The notes under the pieces were generated by a model. It was not told the DNA's origin, did not search any database, and saw nothing but the letters and a program-made list of their open reading frames with translations. From assembly GCA_016178075.1 (NCBI GenBank), contig JACOUA010000055.1, forward strand, positions 1 to 36,164: a stretch of DNA of 36,164 nt, in the 5' to 3' direction. The translations under genes were made by a program, and so were the position numbers. Below, one piece after another: positions 31,738-36,164 of the stretch (position 1 is the first letter of the stretch; each line of letters starts with the position of its first letter). This stretch comes from Acidobacteriota bacterium (GTDB lineage: Bacteria; Acidobacteriota; Vicinamibacteria; Vicinamibacterales; JACQTH01).

Positions 31738-32720
31738 TCGCACTTGTCACAGGCGTAACCGGGTTCACCGGTGGTCACCTCGCTCACCACCTGCTGACGC
31801 GCGGCTATCGAATTCGGGGGCTCGTCCGGCAGCGCAGCCTGGACAAGGCCAGGTCACTCGAGGCGGCTGGTCTGGAGACCGTCGTGGGTGACCTGGGTGA
31901 TCCACGTTCATTGGACGAGGCCTGTCGCGGCGTCGAGGTCGTCTTTCACGTGGCGGCGACCTATAGAGAGGCGGGTCAGCCCGGCGCGGCCTATCACGTC
32001 GTCAACGTCGAGGGGACGCGGCATCTGCTGGCGTCGGCGAAACGGGCGGGCGTACGCCGGTTCGTACACTGCAGCACCGGCGGCGTTCATGGTCATGTCG
32101 AACGGCCGCCTGCGAGCGAAGACGCCCCGCTTCGCCCGGGCGACGTCTATCAGGAGACGAAGCTGGAAGCCGAGACGCTGGCGCGCGAGTTCGGGCGTCG
32201 TGAAGGTCTTGCGGTCACGATCGTGCGGCCGATCGGAATCTACGGGCCTGCGGATACGCGGTTTCTCAAGATGTTTCGCGGGATCGCGCGCGGCCGATTC
32301 CCGATGCTCGGCTCGGGCGAGGTCTTCTACCACCTCACCTACATCGACGATCTGGTCGAAGGGTTTCGGCTGTGCGCCGAGCATGACGCGGCCGCCGATC
32401 GAACGTATCTTCTGGCCGGGCCGGAGTACACGACGCTCAACGAGCTTACGGAACTCATCGCGCGCGAGCTGGGTGTCGCGCCGCCACGATGGCGGCTGCC
32501 CGTATGGCCGTTCTGGATCGCGGGGGCGATCTGCGAGGCGGTCTGCGTGCCGCTTCGCGTCGAGCCACCGCTCTATCGCCGACGCGTGGACTTCTACGTG
32601 AAGAGCCGCGCCTTCGACATCTCGCGGGCCCGGCGGGAGCTGGGGTACGATCCGAAGGTCGATTTGAAGACGGGCATTCGACGAACCGTGGAATGGTATC
32701 GTGCGAACAGGTTGCTCTAG
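31734..32720 (+). CDS. NAD-dependent epimerase/dehydratase (extended SDR)
   Basis: A 328-residue extended short-chain dehydrogenase. The NAD-binding motif is LVTGVTGFTGGHL (about 4-16), with GDLGDPRSL and FHVAATY following. The active site has Ser114/Thr115 (HCSTGGVHG), Tyr139 and Lys143 (YQETK). The C-terminal half (LTYIDDLVEGFRLC, then LLAGPEYTTLNEL) binds the substrate. Relatives act on nucleotide sugars or on hopanoid and sterol-like substrates (HpnA-type), so the substrate is open. The gene start GTG overlaps the GT4 stop in GTGA, indicating coupled translation. In this setting it probably supplies a sugar or modifies a lipid for the glycosyltransferases on either side. Confidence 0.85.
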   Translation: MIALVTGVTGFTGGHLAHHLLTRGYRIRGLVRQRSLDKARSLEAAGLETVVGDLGDPRSLDEACRGVEVVFHVAATYREAGQPGAAYHVVNVEGTRHLLASAKRAGVRRFVHCSTGGVHGHVERPPASEDAPLRPGDVYQETKLEAETLAREFGRREGLAVTIVRPIGIYGPADTRFLKMFRGIARGRFPMLGSGEVFYHLTYIDDLVEGFRLCAEHDAAADRTYLLAGPEYTTLNELTELIARELGVAPPRWRLPVWPFWIAGAICEAVCVPLRVEPPLYRRRVDFYVKSRAFDISRARRELGYDPKVDLKTGIRRTVEWYRANRLL

Positions 32721-32755
32721 TCGGGATTCGGGATTCGGGATTCGGGATTCGGGGG
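32721..32755. repeat. Perfect heptamer tandem repeat, TCGGGAT x4
   Basis: Four exact copies of TCGGGAT followed by a diverged TCGGGGG fill the gap between the epimerase stop and the next GT4 start (GTG at 32757). The array replaces any ribosome binding site except the final GGGGG, so copy-number change would alter the start region of the downstream gene. Confidence 0.85.
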
Positions 32756-32756
32756 T

Positions 32757-33962
32757 GTGTCGAGCGTGAAGCGCCTGAACATCGTCCAGATCTGCGATCA
32801 CCTCGGGTGGCCCGGCTCACGCATGCACGGCGTGAAGCGGCTGTTCGCCTGGATGATTCCGAGGTTCGATGCCCGCCGCTTCAAGCTCTCGCTCGTCAGC
32901 CTGCGCAAGAAAGATCTCTCCGACGACACGTTGGAGGCGTTGGGGATCGACGTCACTTACCTGCACAAGGCCAAGTTCGATCCGGCCACGCTGCCGGCGC
33001 TCCTGAAGGTGCTCCGGCGCCAGCAGGCCGATCTCGTCCACATGCACGGCTACGGGGCGACCACGTTCGGCCGGCTGGCCGCGGCGCGCCTGCGCATCCC
33101 GGCGCTCCTGCACGAGCACGCCAATCACACCGACACGCCGTGGTTTCAGAAGATCGCCGACAAGGCGCTGGCCCCGTACACCGATCTGGCCATCGCGGTG
33201 TCGCAGTCGACGGCAGAGTTCGTCGCGCGGGCCCGACAGATACCGGCCGAAAAGACCCGGGTCGTGTATTTGGGCGTGCCGCTCGAGGAATTCGCGCGAA
33301 CGCGATCGCCGGCGGAGATCGAGGCGGCGCGCGAGGCGCTCGGCCTTCCGGGTCGGGCACCGATCGTGGGCACGATCACGCGGCTCATGCCGTCGAAGGG
33401 CAACCAGTATTTCGTCGGGGCGGTCGCCACCGTGGCCGCGCGGGTGCCGGATGCGAGGTTCGTGGTGGTCGGGGAGGGCGACCTGCGGCCCGAGCTCGAG
33501 GAGCAGGCTCGCGCGCTTGGGGTGGCGGACAAAGTCACCTTCACCGGGTTCGTGCGCGACGTGCCAGCCGCGCTCTCTGCGCTCGACGTCGCGGTGTTCC
33601 CGTCGCTCTGGGAGGGGACGCCGCTGACCGCATTCGAGGCGCTCGCCATGGGGAAGCCAATCGTGTCGACCGACGCCGACGGGCTGAAGGACATTCTGAC
33701 CAACGGGCACGACGCGATCGTCGTGCCGCGGCGGAACAGCGTGGCGCTCGGGGAAGCCATCGCGCATCTCCTGCAGGATGCCTTCCGTCGGGCCACGCTG
33801 GGCGCGACCGCTCGAATCACGGGCGCCCGGTACGACATCGACCTGTTTGTCAGGAAGCTCGAGCGGCTGTACGCGCTTCTGCACGAGACCTCACGGCCGA
33901 CGCGCCGTGCGGGCGCGCTGCAGGCCGACTTGAGCTTCCTGATCGATGGCGTCAGGACGTGA
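32757..33962 (+). CDS. Glycosyltransferase family 4 (GT-B fold)
   Basis: A 401-residue GT4 enzyme with standard features: N-terminal VKRLNIVQICDHLGWPGSRMHGVKRL, the LVHMHGYGATTFGRL loop and HEHANHTDTPWF, then the hinge VVYLGVPLEEF. The donor-binding half has VGTITRLMPSKGNQYFVGAV, FVVVGEGDLRPELE, and the E-x7-E motif FPSLWEGTPLTAFEALAMGKP. It adds a sugar to a growing lipid-linked or surface glycan. The start is the GTG at 32757 (GTG at 32766 is also possible), right after the heptamer array. It overlaps the next gene by four bases (GTGA), so translation is coupled. The sugar specificity is unknown. Confidence 0.9.
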   Translation: MSSVKRLNIVQICDHLGWPGSRMHGVKRLFAWMIPRFDARRFKLSLVSLRKKDLSDDTLEALGIDVTYLHKAKFDPATLPALLKVLRRQQADLVHMHGYGATTFGRLAAARLRIPALLHEHANHTDTPWFQKIADKALAPYTDLAIAVSQSTAEFVARARQIPAEKTRVVYLGVPLEEFARTRSPAEIEAAREALGLPGRAPIVGTITRLMPSKGNQYFVGAVATVAARVPDARFVVVGEGDLRPELEEQARALGVADKVTFTGFVRDVPAALSALDVAVFPSLWEGTPLTAFEALAMGKPIVSTDADGLKDILTNGHDAIVVPRRNSVALGEAIAHLLQDAFRRATLGATARITGARYDIDLFVRKLERLYALLHETSRPTRRAGALQADLSFLIDGVRT

Positions 33963-35887
33963 CGCCCGCGCCCCCACAGCTCGACGACCGCGGGGCGGCC
34001 CGCCTCGTCGGTTGGGTCGCGGTCTCGGTGCTCGGACTCTTCCTGGGCGGGTTTGCCTTCTCCGTCAACTTCCCGGTCGCTGCTCACGGATTTCAGAGCG
34101 ACGAAGCGACCTACTACAGCCTGGCGCACAGCCTGGCCAGCGATGGCGACTTCGTCTTCGAGCGAAAGGATCTCACTCGCGTCTGGAAAGAGTTTCCGAC
34201 GGGTCCCGAGGGCATCTTCCTCAAGCGCGGGCGAGATCTCGAGGTTCGCTGGGGCGGCCGCTTTCCCTTCGTCCACCTCGCGCGGCGGCAGGATCGTGGG
34301 GCGGATCGCCTGTACTACGGGAAGTCCTACATTTACCCGCTCGTCGCCGCGCCGTTCGTGCGGCTCTTCGGCACGAACGGCTTTCTGATACTGCACGCGA
34401 TCCTCATGGTTCTGAGCTTCGCCTGCACCTATGCGTTTCTGGTCGCGCGGGGCAGACCCCCGGTGGCGCTCTTGTATGCCGGCGTGTTCTTCGTCGGCTC
34501 GGTCGTCCCGGTCTACATGGTCTGGCTGACGCCGGAGCTCTTCAACCTCTCGCTCGCCATCTTCGGTCTGTTGCTCTGGACCTATAAAGAGGTGGCTGCC
34601 GGTCCAGGTGGCGGGGTCCTGCGCTCGGCGTCATCGGACTACTGGGCAGCGGGCATGTTCGCGATTGCCACGTTCTCGAAGCCCACCAACATCGTGCTCA
34701 TCCTGCCGGTCATCGGCCTCCACCTGTGGCGCCGCCAGTGGCGCGGGGCCGTCATCGCGGCCGTCGTCTACGGATCGCTCGTCGTTGCGCTACTGGCCGG
34801 GAACCTCGCCATCAGCGGCGAGGTCAACTTTCAGGGCGGCGATCGAAAGACGTTCTATGCCGCCACGGGCTTTCCGTTCCAGAGCGCCGAGGCGACGTTC
34901 GATACGGTCGGACAGGAACGGACGACCGATTCCATTCCGTTCGACGTGTTGCTCACGCGCGACGCGCTTGTCCGGGTCTTCCCGCACAACCTCGCGTACT
35001 TCGTGTTTGGCCGCCACACGGGCCTCGTGCCGTACTTCTTCCCAGGGGTCTTGAGCTTTTTGCTCTTTCTCGGCGCAGGATCCCGGCGCGAGCGCTGGCA
35101 GTGGCTTCTCGCCTCCACCGTCGTTGTCGCGAGCGTCGGGCTGCTGCTTTACATGCCGCACACCTATTCCGGCGGCGGCGGGCCGATCGGGAACCGCTAT
35201 TTTCTCGGCTTCTATCCGATCCTGTTGTTCCTGACGCCGCCGCTGCGATCGGTCGTGGCGCCCGTTGCGGCGCTGGCCGTTGGCGGTCTCTTCACGGCGC
35301 AGCTCGTGGCGAACCCGTTCGAGGTGTCGTTCCGACCGGCGGAACATCCGAAGAGCGGACCGTATCGCGTGTTGCCGGTCGAGCTGACGCTTCTGAACGA
35401 TCTGCCGGTCAACGTGACGCCGAGGCGGGTGCGGCAGCCGCTCGCGGGGGACCCGCCGGTCCTGGCATACTTTCTCGACAACAACGCCTACGATCGGGAA
35501 GGCGATCGCTTCTGGGTCCGGGGCGAATCCCGCGCCGAGCTGATCCTGCGCGCCCCGACCGTCCCACGCCCGGACGGCACGTACACGAGCCTGCATCTCG
35601 CCGGGGTGAACGTCGAGCTGCAGACGGGCGAGGTGGCGACCCAGGTGACGATGAGGTCAGCCGCCGAGTATCAGGAGGTGGCGCTGGCCGGGCGGGCGAC
35701 CGGGGTCGTGAGGCTCCGAATGGGAGCAGGGGTGCCGTATCGGCCATATCCCGGACAGCCGACGACATACGCCTATCTCCTGTCAATCGGCTGCGACGCC
35801 GGGTTCGTGCCGCTCTTCTCGTCGGCGTCACGCGACAGCCGGTACCTCGGCGTGCTGGTCCGCATCGTGCCGGTGTATGTCGAGTAG
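33959..35887 (+). CDS. GT-C-like multipass membrane glycosyltransferase
   Basis: The track ORF starts at 32489, out of frame over two genes. The proper start is the GTG at 33959 overlapping the GT4 stop, giving 642 residues. About ten transmembrane helices occupy residues 15-460. The first loop has the acidic pair of the GT-C fold, GFQSDEATYYSLAHSLA. The motif YYGKSYIYPLVAAPF follows, and later SKPTNIVLILPV and YSGGGGPIGNRYFLGFYP. The C-terminal 190 residues form a soluble beta-rich domain (ELTLLNDLPVNVTPRRV to the end). It would use a polyprenyl-phosphate sugar to decorate an acceptor outside the inner membrane. It follows the GT4 in one operon; the next gene starts 67 bases later. Confidence 0.75.
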   Translation: MTPAPPQLDDRGAARLVGWVAVSVLGLFLGGFAFSVNFPVAAHGFQSDEATYYSLAHSLASDGDFVFERKDLTRVWKEFPTGPEGIFLKRGRDLEVRWGGRFPFVHLARRQDRGADRLYYGKSYIYPLVAAPFVRLFGTNGFLILHAILMVLSFACTYAFLVARGRPPVALLYAGVFFVGSVVPVYMVWLTPELFNLSLAIFGLLLWTYKEVAAGPGGGVLRSASSDYWAAGMFAIATFSKPTNIVLILPVIGLHLWRRQWRGAVIAAVVYGSLVVALLAGNLAISGEVNFQGGDRKTFYAATGFPFQSAEATFDTVGQERTTDSIPFDVLLTRDALVRVFPHNLAYFVFGRHTGLVPYFFPGVLSFLLFLGAGSRRERWQWLLASTVVVASVGLLLYMPHTYSGGGGPIGNRYFLGFYPILLFLTPPLRSVVAPVAALAVGGLFTAQLVANPFEVSFRPAEHPKSGPYRVLPVELTLLNDLPVNVTPRRVRQPLAGDPPVLAYFLDNNAYDREGDRFWVRGESRAELILRAPTVPRPDGTYTSLHLAGVNVELQTGEVATQVTMRSAAEYQEVALAGRATGVVRLRMGAGVPYRPYPGQPTTYAYLLSIGCDAGFVPLFSSASRDSRYLGVLVRIVPVYVE

Positions 35888-35915
35888 CCGTGATGCGACA
35901 AGGCTGTAGGCTTTT

Positions 35916-35931
35916 GGCTTTGCCCAAAGCC
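35916..35931. other. Small hairpin in intergenic gap
   Basis: GGCTTT (35916-35921) pairs with AAAGCC (35926-35931) across GCCC. No U-tract follows (GGACGG), so it is not a clear terminator; it may slow transcription or be chance. Confidence 0.3.
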
Positions 35932-35954
35932 GGACGGTCGCTTCAAGGGCACCT

Positions 35955-36164
35955 ATGCGCGTCGCAGTTGTGACGTCGAGTCCGCCGTTTGCCGAGGGCG
36001 GTCACCTGGTCATTGCCCGGGCGCTCATCCGGGCGTTGGGCGAGCGCGGGCACGCGGCGGAGCTCGTGCTCACGCCGCAGAATCGATTCGGGCGCCAGGG
36101 CGCGGCCTACCTCGCGACCTGGCTGACCGACCTCGGCGTCGCCGCCGACGGCAGGCGGGTGGAT
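35955..36164 (+). CDS. Glycosyltransferase family 4, partial (runs off window end)
   Basis: The ATG at 35955 opens a frame of 70 codons that continues past the window. It starts MRVAVVTSSPPFAEGGHLVIARALIRALGERGHAAELVL, the usual first strand and loop of a GT4 glycosyltransferase (hydrophobic strand, PPFAEGG loop, helix ending in RGH). It is absent from the ORF track because it is open-ended. It is probably the next enzyme of the glycan operon, 67 bases after the GT-C-like gene. Confidence 0.75.
   Translation, partial: MRVAVVTSSPPFAEGGHLVIARALIRALGERGHAAELVLTPQNRFGRQGAAYLATWLTDLGVAADGRRVD

Noticed and set aside
32721-32755. CRISPR-like array
   Set aside because: Units are only seven bases with no spacers; it is a simple tandem repeat.
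32489-33958. N-terminal 490 codons of the 1132-residue track ORF
   Set aside because: They lie out of frame over the epimerase and GT4 genes and have an Arg/Ala/Gly-rich random composition; the real gene starts at the GTG at 33959.

Overview
The window looks like high-GC DNA from an Acidobacteriota genome, probably the Vicinamibacteria lineage. The basis is gene content: a PadR-linked ADOP-type duplicated permease, a large Oar-like TonB-dependent receptor with an N-terminal carboxypeptidase-regulatory-like domain, a second PadR module, and many TTG/GTG starts with GTGA stop/start overlaps. The taxonomic call is inference. No rRNA, complete tRNA or CRISPR array is present.

Layout. Positions 1-6.2 kb hold a membrane protein cut by the window edge, a PadR regulator with an ADOP permease, and a second PadR regulator translationally coupled to a membrane-anchored alpha/beta hydrolase. 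That hydrolase's N-terminus resembles the second permease prefix domain of ADOPs. Positions 6.4-10.2 kb are accessory DNA: a DUF433/DUF5615 toxin-antitoxin pair, a gene-poor stretch with four hairpins, and a small helical protein followed by a large serine recombinase. The recombinase's C-terminal tail is antisense to the 3' end of a tRNA. Positions 10.3-14.6 kb hold an FAD glycerol-3-phosphate dehydrogenase, a SAM methyltransferase preceded by a REPIN-like palindrome, a His-rich membrane protein with TPRs, and a clear terminator. Positions 14.7-20.2 kb hold the TonB receptor, a divergent TetR regulator with an operator-like palindrome between them, a fragment of a second methyltransferase gene, and a clan-A-like glycoside hydrolase.

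From 20.3 kb to the end the window reads as an envelope glycan or glycolipid locus. It contains a radical SAM protein with a GT-C-like membrane protein, an SGNH hydrolase, two LPG-synthase-TM (flippase-like) proteins, and two lipoproteins sharing an unnamed C-terminal domain of about 125 residues. These are arranged almost symmetrically around a beta-barrel protein. A forward run follows: GT4, epimerase, GT4, GT-C-like protein and a partial GT4. A plausible joint role is synthesis, transfer and surface display of a modified glycan.

Most interesting signals: the shared lipoprotein domain and its mirrored gene order; the PPD2-like/hydrolase fusion; three regulator genes with strong promoters so close to the ATG that their mRNAs should be leaderless or nearly so; heptamer-periodic repeats in several intergenic gaps; the recombinase tail over a tRNA 3' end; and the methyltransferase gene relic. 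All were read by eye; no database search was run.
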